Under the pieces are notes generated by a model. It made no database searches and was not told where the DNA came from. It saw only the letters and a list, made by a program, of their open reading frames with translations. Position numbers and translations under genes: made by a program. Positions 27,530 to 36,176 of a DNA stretch of 64,000 nt are shown here, piece after piece. The stretch's first letter is position 1. Each line of letters starts with the position of its first letter. The DNA is from Sphingomonas sp. OV641 (GTDB taxonomy: Bacteria; Pseudomonadota; Alphaproteobacteria; Sphingomonadales; Sphingomonadaceae). The stretch is taken from NCBI RefSeq assembly GCF_900109205.1, contig NZ_FNZB01000003.1, forward strand, positions 1-64,000, in the 5' to 3' direction.

Positions 27530-28633
27530 ATGAAGGAAGGCAAAGCAGCCGTTATCCGCGAAAAGGCGTCGCCGCTCGCGGTGGAGACCGTGACGTTCGG
27601 CGCGCCGCAGGCGGATGAGGTGCTGGTGCGGATCGTCGGCACCGGCGTGTGCCACACCGACATGGTGGTGCGCGACCAGGGCTATCCCGTGCCGCTGCCG
27701 CTCGTCGCCGGGCATGAAGGTGCGGGCGTCGTGGAAGCGGTGGGCGAGAACGTCCGCAACCTGGCGGTCGGCGACCATGTCGTGCTCGCCTTCGGACATT
27801 GCGGCGCGTGCGGCAACTGCAAGGCGGGCAAGCCGGGCTATTGCGTCGAATTCTACGACCGCAATTTCAAGGGCGCGCGCATGGATGGCAGCCAGGCCAT
27901 CTGCGACCACGGTGGCCATGAACTGGGCAGCGCCTTTTTCGCGCAATCCAGCTTCGGCACCTATGCGATCGCCACGGAGCGCAACGCGGTGAAGATCCGC
28001 AAGGATGTGCCGCTGGAGATGATGGGGCCGCTCGGCTGCGGCATCTCGACCGGCGCAGGCGCGGTGCTCAACGCGCTGAAGCCGCATGCCGGCGCGTCGA
28101 TCGCGATCTTCGGCGCGGGTTCGGTCGGGCTGTCGGCGGTGATGGCCGCCGCGGCGATCGGGTGCACGACGATCATCGCCGTCGACCTGCATGACTCGCG
28201 CCTCGACCTGGCGCGCGATCTTGGCGCGACGCATGTCATCAATGGCGGCTCGGCCGACGCGGTGGAGGAGATCCGCAAGCTGACCGACGGACGCGGCGCA
28301 GAATTCACGCTGGAGTGCACCGGCAATGCCAAGGTGCTGGTCCAGGCGGTGGAGGCGCTCAGCATCCCTGGCATGTGCGGCCTGATCGGCGCTGCCGACA
28401 TGGGCGTCGCCGCCAGCCTCGACATGAACACCCTGCTGTTCGGCCGCACCGTGCGCGGCATCATCGAAGGGGACAGCGTGCCGCAGGTGTTCATCCCACA
28501 GCTAATCGAATTGTGGCGCGCCGGGCGCTTCCCATTCGACAGGCTGATCAAATTCTACCCGCTCGATCAGATCAACCAGGCCATCGAGGATTCAGAATCC
28601 GGCCGGGTGCTGAAGCCGATCGTGCGTCCCTGA
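27530..28633 (+). CDS. Zinc-dependent aryl/allyl-alcohol dehydrogenase (MDR family)
   Basis: This 367-residue alcohol dehydrogenase resembles benzyl-alcohol/geraniol dehydrogenases (XylB/GeoA type). The catalytic zinc ligands are in GVCHTDM and GHEGAG. The structural zinc lobe is CGACGNCKAGKPGYC with four Cys. The Rossmann motif is GAGSVGLSAV, with Asp in IIAVDLHDSR indicating NAD. A benzyl-alcohol type active-site segment GCGISTGAGAVLN is also present. It would convert an aromatic or allylic alcohol to the aldehyde for the flanking ALDHs. The subfamily reading is from memory of family sequences. Confidence 0.9.
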   Translation: MKEGKAAVIREKASPLAVETVTFGAPQADEVLVRIVGTGVCHTDMVVRDQGYPVPLPLVAGHEGAGVVEAVGENVRNLAVGDHVVLAFGHCGACGNCKAGKPGYCVEFYDRNFKGARMDGSQAICDHGGHELGSAFFAQSSFGTYAIATERNAVKIRKDVPLEMMGPLGCGISTGAGAVLNALKPHAGASIAIFGAGSVGLSAVMAAAAIGCTTIIAVDLHDSRLDLARDLGATHVINGGSADAVEEIRKLTDGRGAEFTLECTGNAKVLVQAVEALSIPGMCGLIGAADMGVAASLDMNTLLFGRTVRGIIEGDSVPQVFIPQLIELWRAGRFPFDRLIKFYPLDQINQAIEDSESGRVLKPIVRP

Positions 28634-28656
28634 CCATCATCGCAAGGAGAATAGAC

Positions 28657-30114
28657 GTGAGCGCGGATACCATGGAACGCAGCACCGTCACGGTCGATTT
28701 CGCCGGCCCTTATGCGCTGTCGATCGACGGCAAGCTGGTCGAGACCAACAAGAGCTTCGACGTCTTCAACCCGGCGACCAACGCAGTGCTGGCACAGGCG
28801 CCCGAGGGTACGGCCGAACATATGGAAGCGGCGATCGCCGCGGCGAAGCGCGCCTTTCCCGCCTGGTCGGCAATGGACGCCGATGCGCGCGGCGCGCTGA
28901 TCGAGCGATATGCCGACGCGCTCGACGCGCACAAGGATGAGCTGATCACGCTCCTGACGCAGGAACAGGGCAAGCCGCGTCATTCGATGGCGACGGGCGA
29001 GGTCGAGGCGGCGATTCACTGGGTGCGCGAGGTCGGCAAGCGTCGCCTGCCGGTGGAGGTGATCGAGGACACCGACGAGCATATCGTGGAGGTGCATCAC
29101 ACGCCGCTCGGCGTGGTGGGGGCGATCACGCCGTGGAATTTCCCGGTGCTGCTGGGCCTGTGGAAGGTCGCGCCGTGCCTCGTCACCGGCAACACGATGG
29201 TGATGAAGCCGTCGCCCTATACGCCGCTCTGCACGCTGCGCTTCGGTGAGATCGCGCAGCAGGTGTTCCCGGCCGGCGTGCTCAACATCGTCTCCGGCGG
29301 CAACGATCTTGGCCAGCAGATGACCGAGCATCCCGATATCGCCAAGATCAGCTTCACCGGATCCACCGCGACCGGCAAGAAGGTCATGGCATCCGGCTCC
29401 ACCAACCTGAAGCGCATCACGCTGGAACTGGGCGGCAATGACGCGGCGATCGTGCTGGCGGATGCGGACTGGCAGGCGATCGTGCCGACGCTGTTCTGGG
29501 CCGCCTTCGGCAATTCGGGGCAATGGTGCATCGCCTCCAAGCGGCTGTACGTGCACCGCTCAATCCATGCCGAGTTCGTCAAGGCGTTCGTGGATTATGC
29601 CAAGGACATCAAGGTTGGCGACGGCATGGATCCGGAAACCGGGCTTGGGCCGATCCAGAACAAGATGCAGTTCGGCAAGCTCAAGGACCTGTTCGCCGAC
29701 GTGAAGGCGAACGGATATGCCGTGCCGCTGGGCGGCGAGATCGACGAGAGCCTCCCCGGCAATTTCGTGCCCGTCACCATCGTTGACAATCCGCCCGAGG
29801 ACAGCCGCATCGTCAAGGAGGAGCCGTTCGGCCCGATCCTGCCGATCATCGCGTTTGACGATGTCGAGGAGGTGATTGCCAAGGCCAATGACAGCCCATT
29901 CGGGCTCGCCGGCTCCGTCTGGGGCCGGGATCGCGACGCGGCGATCGCGGTCGCCAAGCGGCTGGAGACCGGCACTGTCTGGGTGAACGAGATCCACATC
30001 CACGGCATCGACGTGCCGTTCGGCGGGCACAAGCAATCGGGCATGGGGGTGGAGAACGGGCAGGAGGGCCTGGCCGAGTTCACCAACACCAAGACTTATA
30101 TGTTCAAGAAATAG
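28657..30114 (+). CDS. Aldehyde dehydrogenase (second ALDH of the operon)
   Basis: This 485-residue ALDH has AITPWNFPVLLG, FTGSTATGKKV, LELGGNDAAIV (Glu) and NSGQWCIASKR (catalytic Cys), and later EEPFGPILPI and PFGGHKQSGMG. It is clearly different from the first ALDH of the operon, so the two probably act on different aldehydes or steps. The GTG at 28657 is chosen as start because AAGGAG lies 7 bases upstream; an ATG at 28672 is also possible. It resembles the succinate-semialdehyde/betaine-aldehyde-like branch rather than XylC, judged only by eye. Confidence 0.9.
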   Translation: MSADTMERSTVTVDFAGPYALSIDGKLVETNKSFDVFNPATNAVLAQAPEGTAEHMEAAIAAAKRAFPAWSAMDADARGALIERYADALDAHKDELITLLTQEQGKPRHSMATGEVEAAIHWVREVGKRRLPVEVIEDTDEHIVEVHHTPLGVVGAITPWNFPVLLGLWKVAPCLVTGNTMVMKPSPYTPLCTLRFGEIAQQVFPAGVLNIVSGGNDLGQQMTEHPDIAKISFTGSTATGKKVMASGSTNLKRITLELGGNDAAIVLADADWQAIVPTLFWAAFGNSGQWCIASKRLYVHRSIHAEFVKAFVDYAKDIKVGDGMDPETGLGPIQNKMQFGKLKDLFADVKANGYAVPLGGEIDESLPGNFVPVTIVDNPPEDSRIVKEEPFGPILPIIAFDDVEEVIAKANDSPFGLAGSVWGRDRDAAIAVAKRLETGTVWVNEIHIHGIDVPFGGHKQSGMGVENGQEGLAEFTNTKTYMFKK

Positions 30115-30190
30115 GCGCGGGCGGCGCTCTCCTGCGCGGAGGGCGCCCCGACCGCCAACATGGATTATCAAATGGGGAGGGACGGGAGCC

Positions 30191-31333
30191 ATGCGCCCGC
30201 TCGAAGGGATCACTGTCGTCAGCCTGGAACATGCGATCGCCGCGCCGTTCGCGACGCGCCAGCTCGCCGATCTGGGCGCGCGCGTCATCAAGGTGGAGCG
30301 GCCCGGCACCGGGGATTTCGCCCGCGCCTATGACGAACGCGTCAATGGCCTCGCGTCGCACTTCGTGTGGACCAATCGTTCCAAGGAAAGCATCGCGCTT
30401 GATCTGAAGAGCGAGGCCGGGGTCGAAGCGCTGCGGCGGCTGGTGGCGAAGGCGGATGTGCTGGTGCAGAACCTCGCGCCCGGCGCCACCGCGCGCATGG
30501 GCTTCGACGGGCCGACGCTGGCGGAGCGCCATCCGCAGCTGATCGTGTGCGAAATCTCGGGCTTCGGGCAGGACGGCCCGGATCGTGACCGCAAGGCCTA
30601 TGATCTGTTGATCCAGGCGGAATCCGGCTTCCTGTCGGTGACGGGCACGCCCGACGAGGTGGTGAAGGCGGGCTGCTCGATCGCCGACATCGCCGCGGGC
30701 ATGTATGCGTACACCAACATTCTCGCCGCGCTGATCGAGCGCGGGCGTACCGGCAAGGGGCGGCACATCGACGTGTCGATGCTGGAGGCGATGGCGGAGT
30801 GGATGGGCTTTCCGCTCTATTATGCCTTCGAGGGCGCTCCCCAGCCGCCCCGCACCGGCGCCGCGCATGCCACCATCTATCCTTATGGTCCGTTCGAGAC
30901 GGCGGACGGCGTGGTGCTGTTCGGCATCCAGAACGAACGCGAATGGGCATCCTTCTGCGACAAGGTGCTGGGCCTGCCCACCTTGATCGCCAATCCGCTG
31001 TTCGCGACGAATTCGGCGCGCTCCACCAATCGCGCGGCGCTCGCAGAGACGATCGCGGCGGTGCTGGGCAAGCTGCCGACCGCGCAGGTGATCGACGCGC
31101 TCGATGGCGCCAACATCGCCAACGCGCCGGTCAATGACATGGCCGGGCTGTGGTCGCATCGGCAACTGGCGGCGCGGCAACGCTGGCGCGAGGTCGGCAC
31201 ACAGGCCGGGGCGGTGCCCGCGCTTCTCCCGCCGGGAAGGGACGATGCGCGGATGGATCCGGTGCCCGCGCCGGGCGAGCACAGCGCGCGCATCCTGGCC
31301 GAGATCGGCATGGCGCCAGACGCCGACGCATGA
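30191..31333 (+). CDS. Class III (CaiB/BaiF) CoA-transferase
   Basis: This 380-residue enzyme moves CoA between carboxylic acids. Family features are GARVIKVERPGTGDFAR near the start, SKESIALDLKS, VLVQNLAPGATARMG, and the AYDLLIQAESG segment holding the catalytic Asp. RHIDVSMLEAMAEWM follows. It would activate the acid formed by the upstream dehydrogenases as a CoA thioester for further breakdown. It is the final gene of the operon, 76 bases after ALDH-2, with GGGAGGGACGGGAG before its ATG. A long hairpin follows the stop. The CoA donor cannot be inferred. Confidence 0.9.
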   Translation: MRPLEGITVVSLEHAIAAPFATRQLADLGARVIKVERPGTGDFARAYDERVNGLASHFVWTNRSKESIALDLKSEAGVEALRRLVAKADVLVQNLAPGATARMGFDGPTLAERHPQLIVCEISGFGQDGPDRDRKAYDLLIQAESGFLSVTGTPDEVVKAGCSIADIAAGMYAYTNILAALIERGRTGKGRHIDVSMLEAMAEWMGFPLYYAFEGAPQPPRTGAAHATIYPYGPFETADGVVLFGIQNEREWASFCDKVLGLPTLIANPLFATNSARSTNRAALAETIAAVLGKLPTAQVIDALDGANIANAPVNDMAGLWSHRQLAARQRWREVGTQAGAVPALLPPGRDDARMDPVPAPGEHSARILAEIGMAPDADA

Positions 31334-31336
31334 AGG

Positions 31337-31372
31337 TGCCCGCGGCGCGCGACAATGGCGTCGCCGCGGGCA
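31337..31372. terminator. Hairpin between convergent CoA-transferase and receptor genes
   Basis: Perfect 11-bp arms TGCCCGCGGCG and CGCCGCGGGCA enclose a 14-base loop, directly after the CoA-transferase stop at 31333. It can serve the operon on the plus strand and lies 95 bases beyond the end of the minus-strand receptor. Confidence 0.5.
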
Positions 31373-31466
31373 TTCCTGTTCGTCACGGGCAAGCGCGCCG
31401 GCCGAACGCAGAACTTCGGCCACTTGCCTTTGCTACAAAGCTCCTTCCGGATAGCTGGCTGACGGG

Positions 31467-34463
31467 TCAGAAACTCGCCGTGACGCCGAAGGTGAAGATC
31501 CGCCCGCTGTTGGTGTTCACCAGGATGCGATCGGCCTCGATGTCGGTGAATTGCTCGATCGCCTGATTGGTGATGTTGATGCCCTCCATCACGAAGCGCA
31601 GGTTCGGCGTCGCGCTGTAGCGGATCTGGAAATCGACATTGTTGGTCGGGCGGATGCCGGTGCCGATATTGGCATTGCCGCCCGCGCCCGTCAGGTAGCG
31701 GCTGCGGTAAGCGGTGGAGACTCGGGCGCCGAACCGCTCCGTCTCGAAATAGAGCGTCGCGTTCGCGGCCCATTTCGACAGGTCGTACAATGCGATCCGC
31801 TGGCTGACGCCGTTGAACACCGCATTCTGATTCCCGTCGATCCAGGTGCCGTTGGCGTTCACGCCGAAATGGTTGAACGGCTCGGGCAGGAAGGTGAAAT
31901 CATGCTGTGCGGCCAGCTCGATGCCGCGGATGCTGGCGCCCTCGCCATTGATCGGGCGGGTGTAGTTGTACGGCGTGGTGCCGTCCTGACCTGGCAGCAG
32001 CAGCGACACGGGGAAGCCGGTGGCGCTATATGGCACCTGCGACGTCTCCGAGGTGATGTTGCTTTCGATGTCCTTCCAGAAGAAGCCGGCGGATACGAAG
32101 CCGTGGCGGCTGGGGTAATATTCGAGGCCAGCCTCAGCCATCGTGGCGCGATAGGGCTGGAGATAGGGGTTGCCGACCGAGACGGTGCCGCCGAACGGCG
32201 CGACCGTCAGCGTGCCCGCCGCGGCGAGCTGCGGCAGGCCGGGGCGGTTGACGTTGCGGCTGGCCGAGACGCGCGCGATCAGGTCCGGGCGGATATCAAG
32301 CGCGACGTTCAGCGCGGGCAACCAGTCGTCGCTCTTGTTCACCACCGTCACCGGCTCCAGCGTGGTCACGCCGTTGGTGGCCGTGGCGAGCGATCCGCTG
32401 GAGGTGAGATCGGTGTGGTAATAGCGCACGCCGGCATTGCCGCGCAGCCGCATCGAGCCAAGGTAGGTGTCGAGATCGAATTGCGCGAAGCCGGCCCAGG
32501 TCTTCTCGACGATGCGGAAGTCGCTGCCCGCGGTCAGGTTCGCGCGGGTGAGGTTCCGGTTGTTGCCGAGCAGGGCGTAGATCGCGTCGACGTCGCCGCC
32601 GATATACGGGATCAGGCTGTCGCGGTTGATCACGTATTTCATCGCATCCGGCACGGCGCGGTCGCTGGTCGCTGCAGTGCCGTAGAAGATGTTGGTGAGA
32701 TACTGATAGCCGCTGTTGGTGAAGCGCTTGTACTCGCCGCCCAGCTCAAGCTTCAGGATCGGCGTCAGCTCATAGGCGGCGGTCAGCTGGCCGTTGGTGT
32801 AATCGCTGTCGATCGCATTTTCCTGCGTCACCAGCCGCTGCACGTTCCAGTTGGCGGGATTGGTGAGGTCGAAGCCGTAGCTGTTGACCGGCATGTCGGG
32901 CCGCATGTCATAGCCGAAGCCGGTGTTGCGCGCCTGAAGGAAGATCTTGTCGAAGGTCGGCTGCACGAACTTCGACTTTTGGTAGCCGGCAAGGCCGGTG
33001 ATCGTCAGCCGATCGGTCGCCTCCCAACTGGCGTTGGCGACCGCCTGGTAGAAATCGGTCGAGTTGACGACATGGTGGTGCTCGGTGCGCTGGTCGACGC
33101 CGGTGTAGGTGGCGGCGACGAGCGAATTGCCCTGGATCGTCGCCGAGCGGATCACCTGCGTGCCGCTGACATTGCCGGTCAGCGCGTTATAGCCGCCGGT
33201 CGCAATCGCCCAGTCGTCGCGATCGTCGGCCAGCCGGCCGTAGAGCAGGTCAACGTCCAGCTTGAAGCGGTCGCCGGGGTGATATTGCAGCGCTGCCGTC
33301 ACGCCGATCCGCTCGCGATCGGTGTACCAGGTTGAGGGCGACTGCGCCTGGGGCGCGAAGATGGTACCGCCGCGCAGCAGCGCGCGCGTGTCGGCGTCGA
33401 TCTCCGGCCCGATATTGTTCGCGCCGTAGGTGACCTTGCCCCAGTTCCAGTTGCGATAGCCATATTCGTTGTTGCGGATCTTCGAATAGGCGACCGACAC
33501 CAGCGCGCCGAAATCGCCCTGCCGCTGTGAGAAGAGCCCGACGAGCCGCGGCGTCACGCCTTCGGTGTTGGTGTTATGCTGCGCCTTGGCCGACAGCACG
33601 ATCTTCTGCCCGTCATAGTCGAAGGGCTTGGCGGTGAAGAGCCCGACGGTACCGGCGATGCCGCCCTCGTCCTGATTGGCGGCGTAGCTCTTCTGGATCG
33701 TGACCCGGTTGAACAATTCGGAGGCGAACAGGCTGAAGTCGAAACCGCGCGTGCGGCTGACATTGCCGCGATTGTCCATGCCCGAGGCGGTGTTGCCGAG
33801 CACTTCCATGCCGTTGAGCTGGGTGCGCGTGAAGTCCGCGCCGAGGCCGCGCAGGGCGATCTGGCGGCCCTCGCCGGTGTCGCGCGTGATCGCGACGCCG
33901 GGCACGCGCTGCAGCGCCTCGGCGAGGTTCAGGTCCGGAAAGGCGGCGATGTCGGAGGCGAGAATATTGTCCTCGGTGCCCACCGCACGGCGCTTCAGGT
34001 CCTGCGCGGCGACCAGGCTCTCGCGATAGCCGGTGACGACAATGTCTCCGCCCAGCTCCTCGCCGGCCGGGACGGCCTCCGCCTGCACCGGCGCGGCTTG
34101 GGCGACCGGCGCCGCCGCCGCGATCCGCTTCGGCGCGGCCTTCTCCTCGCCGGCGCGCAGCACCATCACGCCGTTGCTCGATACCAGCCGCAGCCCGGTG
34201 CCGCGCAGCAGCATGCCCAGCGCAACGCGCGCGGTGTGGCGCCCGCTGACGCCCTGCGTGCGGCGGCCGTTCACCAGCGCAGGCGCGGCGATGACCTGCA
34301 AGCCGGTCGTGCTCGAATAGGCCGACAGCGCCGGCGCGAGCGCGCCCGCCGGAATGGCGAAGCTGCGCGTCGCCGCCTGTTCGCTGGGCTGCGCCTGCGC
34401 CACTGTCGGCGCGACGAGCGCGAGTGCCATGCTCAGTGCCGACGCACCATGAAACCGCTTCAT
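31467..34463 (-). CDS. TonB-dependent receptor with N-terminal STN signalling domain
   Basis: This 998-residue outer-membrane receptor can signal to a sigma/anti-sigma pair. After a signal peptide (ending AQAQ, about 25) an STN domain covers about 35-110 (SFAIPAGALAPALSAYSS, GMLLRGTGLRLV). A linker follows, then a TonB-box-like DIVVTGYRE. The plug has ALQRVPGVAITRD and GLGADFTRTQLNGMEVLG, with LFNRVTIQKSYAANQDEGG. These are marks of the Caulobacter/Xanthomonas-type receptors, many of which take up carbohydrates. FecR and FecI homologues lie directly upstream on the same strand, giving a FecI-FecR-receptor signalling set. The barrel ends in SF. Confidence 0.94.
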   Translation of the reverse strand: MKRFHGASALSMALALVAPTVAQAQPSEQAATRSFAIPAGALAPALSAYSSTTGLQVIAAPALVNGRRTQGVSGRHTARVALGMLLRGTGLRLVSSNGVMVLRAGEEKAAPKRIAAAAPVAQAAPVQAEAVPAGEELGGDIVVTGYRESLVAAQDLKRRAVGTEDNILASDIAAFPDLNLAEALQRVPGVAITRDTGEGRQIALRGLGADFTRTQLNGMEVLGNTASGMDNRGNVSRTRGFDFSLFASELFNRVTIQKSYAANQDEGGIAGTVGLFTAKPFDYDGQKIVLSAKAQHNTNTEGVTPRLVGLFSQRQGDFGALVSVAYSKIRNNEYGYRNWNWGKVTYGANNIGPEIDADTRALLRGGTIFAPQAQSPSTWYTDRERIGVTAALQYHPGDRFKLDVDLLYGRLADDRDDWAIATGGYNALTGNVSGTQVIRSATIQGNSLVAATYTGVDQRTEHHHVVNSTDFYQAVANASWEATDRLTITGLAGYQKSKFVQPTFDKIFLQARNTGFGYDMRPDMPVNSYGFDLTNPANWNVQRLVTQENAIDSDYTNGQLTAAYELTPILKLELGGEYKRFTNSGYQYLTNIFYGTAATSDRAVPDAMKYVINRDSLIPYIGGDVDAIYALLGNNRNLTRANLTAGSDFRIVEKTWAGFAQFDLDTYLGSMRLRGNAGVRYYHTDLTSSGSLATATNGVTTLEPVTVVNKSDDWLPALNVALDIRPDLIARVSASRNVNRPGLPQLAAAGTLTVAPFGGTVSVGNPYLQPYRATMAEAGLEYYPSRHGFVSAGFFWKDIESNITSETSQVPYSATGFPVSLLLPGQDGTTPYNYTRPINGEGASIRGIELAAQHDFTFLPEPFNHFGVNANGTWIDGNQNAVFNGVSQRIALYDLSKWAANATLYFETERFGARVSTAYRSRYLTGAGGNANIGTGIRPTNNVDFQIRYSATPNLRFVMEGINITNQAIEQFTDIEADRILVNTNSGRIFTFGVTASF

Positions 34464-34577
34464 GTGAAATCCCCCAGAGCGGCGCTCCCGAGCGCCTTAC
34501 GGGAAGAAGACGGGTGAGGGTGGACGATCCGGACAGAGTTTTTCTGGGGAGTTCGATTTTTCGCACGGGTTGCTTCG

Positions 34578-34671
34578 CCGGCGAAGGCCGGGGCCCAGTT
34601 GGGAAGGCCGGAGTAACGGAGTGCAGCGCCAGCAAACCCGCGTTCCGTAGCTGGGCCCCGGCCTTCGCCGG
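34578..34671. repeat. Long palindromic repeat, type A copy 1 (REP-like)
   Basis: Perfect 21-base arms beginning CCGGCGAAGGCC (34578-34598) and ending GGCCTTCGCCGG (34651-34671) are separated by 52 bases, in the gap between FecR and the STN receptor. The same arm, extended to 27 bases, recurs at 42824-42928. It can fold into a strong hairpin in RNA and may reduce read-through from fecR to the receptor gene. Confidence 0.85.
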
Positions 34672-34688
34672 GAAAGTATGGGATGTGG

Positions 34689-35543
34689 CTACTTTGCCGC
34701 TTCGAGCGACAGCCGACCGTCCTGCTCCCGCACGGTGAAGCCGAACCCCTCGCCGATGGCGCCGAGCAATTGGCGCGGATTGTCCGTCCGGAACCGCCCG
34801 AGCACCCTCACCGATGCCAGCGGCTCCGCCGGTCGCGCGATGCGCACATTGCCCTGGCGATCAAGCGCCTCGACCAGATCGTCGAGCCGCATGCCCGCGG
34901 TGTCGATCCACCCCTGCCGCCAGTCGGGCAAAGCGGCGTCGAATCGCGCCGGTGCGCTCGCCACGCCGCCGGTGATCGCGCTGCGGTAGCCCGCCCGAAC
35001 CACTGTGCCAGGCGCCTTGCCGACGGGTTCGAACCCCACCGCGCCGCGGTACACCGCCAGCGCGACCTGCCGCCGCGTGAGATCCACGTCGAACGCCGTG
35101 CCCAGCACGCGCGCCTGTCCCGCGCCGGCATAGACGGTGAACGGCCGTGCCTTGTCGTGCCTCACGTCGAAGAAGGCCTGCCCTTGCAGCAGCCGCGCGG
35201 TGCGCCGGTCGCCCCGGTAGCTCACCTGCACGCGCGTCGCACCGTTCAATCGCACGGTTGAACCGTCCGCCAAGGTCAGCGTGCCCTGCTGTCCGGCCTT
35301 GGTAGCCACCTCCCGCGACCAGCCCGCCGGCACGGCCGGCGTGGACGTCAGCCATGGCCCGCCGACCAGCGCCAACACCGCCGCGGCGCTCGCCGAAGCA
35401 ACCGCCGCCGTTGCGGTTCGCCGCTTGTGCCGCATCGCGCGCACCTGCTCGTCGGAAAGGCGCCCGAACCTGCTCGCCGCCGCCTGCAGCGCATCATTCA
35501 GCGCATTCGGATCGACAGTGGGCTGGCGCGCGGCAGGCATCAT
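34689..35543 (-). CDS. FecR-type anti-sigma regulator
   Basis: This 284-residue inner-membrane protein relays receptor occupancy to the ECF sigma factor. A cytoplasmic N-terminal part (1-42) is followed by one transmembrane segment (about 45-64) ending in GGPWL. The periplasmic FecR domain spans about 82-178 (TLADGSTVRLNGATR, LLQGQAFFDV, VLGTAFDVDL). The C-terminal STN-like domain, about 215-284, contains RVLGRFRTDNPRQLLGAI. The start ATG overlaps the sigma-factor stop by 4 bases (ATGA), so the two are translationally coupled. The N-terminal DUF4880-like part seems shorter than usual. Confidence 0.9.
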   Translation of the reverse strand: MMPAARQPTVDPNALNDALQAAASRFGRLSDEQVRAMRHKRRTATAAVASASAAAVLALVGGPWLTSTPAVPAGWSREVATKAGQQGTLTLADGSTVRLNGATRVQVSYRGDRRTARLLQGQAFFDVRHDKARPFTVYAGAGQARVLGTAFDVDLTRRQVALAVYRGAVGFEPVGKAPGTVVRAGYRSAITGGVASAPARFDAALPDWRQGWIDTAGMRLDDLVEALDRQGNVRIARPAEPLASVRVLGRFRTDNPRQLLGAIGEGFGFTVREQDGRLSLEAAK

Positions 35544-36073
35544 GCGCCGTCCGCCATGCTGAAGCCGCGCTTTGCCAGCGCAGTCCGCAGATCGCTGAAC
35601 GCGCGCACGACGTGCTTTTCCACGGCGCCCAGACTCATGTCGAGACTGCCGGCGATCTCCGCGGTGGTGAAGCCGTCCAACCGCTTGCGCAAAAAGATCT
35701 CGCGGCGCAGCGGCGGCATCGTTTCCAGCGCGCGCAGCATGATCTCCACGGCGCGGCGGTACGCGAGAATGCGCTCTGCAGTCGGCTGCGGGCAGATGAT
35801 CTCCTCGTCCAGTTCGATCGGCGCGCCGCGCCGTGCGGCACGATGATGATCGAGCAGCAGGTTGCGGGCGATGGTGAAGCACAGCGCCTTCACGTCGTTG
35901 ACGCGCGATGCCGCCTGATAGCCGAGCAGGCGCACGAACGTTTCCTGCACCAGATCGTCGCCGTCGGCATGCTGGCCGACGCGGCCATGGACGAAGCGGC
36001 GCAACGCCTGCGTCAGCGCGGCGTCGGGAAAGGCGCCACTCTCGTCGCGATAGATCGCCTCGCCTGCCACCAT
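35540..36073 (-). CDS. ECF sigma factor, FecI type
   Basis: This 177-residue sigma factor has region 2 at about 28-95 (DDLVQETFVRLLGYQ, CFTIARNLLLDHHR) and region 4 at about 118-170 (MPPLRREIFLRKRLDGFTT, AEIAGSLDMSLGAVEKHV). It recruits RNA polymerase to the receptor operon when FecR signals. ATG 36073 (MVAGEAIY) is chosen because a longer reading upstream lacks sigma homology and crosses the divergent gene. The order sigma, FecR, receptor is the classical cell-surface signalling unit. It diverges from the PI-PLC-like gene at 36177. Confidence 0.9.
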   Translation of the reverse strand: MVAGEAIYRDESGAFPDAALTQALRRFVHGRVGQHADGDDLVQETFVRLLGYQAASRVNDVKALCFTIARNLLLDHHRAARRGAPIELDEEIICPQPTAERILAYRRAVEIMLRALETMPPLRREIFLRKRLDGFTTAEIAGSLDMSLGAVEKHVVRAFSDLRTALAKRGFSMADGA

Positions 36074-36125
36074 GCCCTCGCGATGTCCCGTTCGCGGGCG
36101 AACTATGAGGGGATCGTGAAGCCAG

Positions 36126-36143
36126 CGTGACGCACCTGTCACG
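36126..36143. promoter_or_regulatory. Inverted repeat between sigma factor and PI-PLC genes
   Basis: CGTGAC and GTCACG form a perfect 6-bp inverted repeat with a 6-base spacer, 52 bases upstream of the sigma-factor start and 33 bases before the divergent PI-PLC-like start. It is a candidate operator for either gene. The half site TGTCACG is reminiscent of a Pho-box half, but the arrangement is inverted, not direct. Confidence 0.35.
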
Positions 36144-36176
36144 GCACCGCAATGATTGGCCGCCACCAGCCCGCGC

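Noticed and set aside
28315..28656. Longer N-terminus for the second ALDH
   Set aside because: The extension overlaps the alcohol dehydrogenase gene in another frame and lacks ALDH homology; GTG 28657 has a proper ribosome-binding site.
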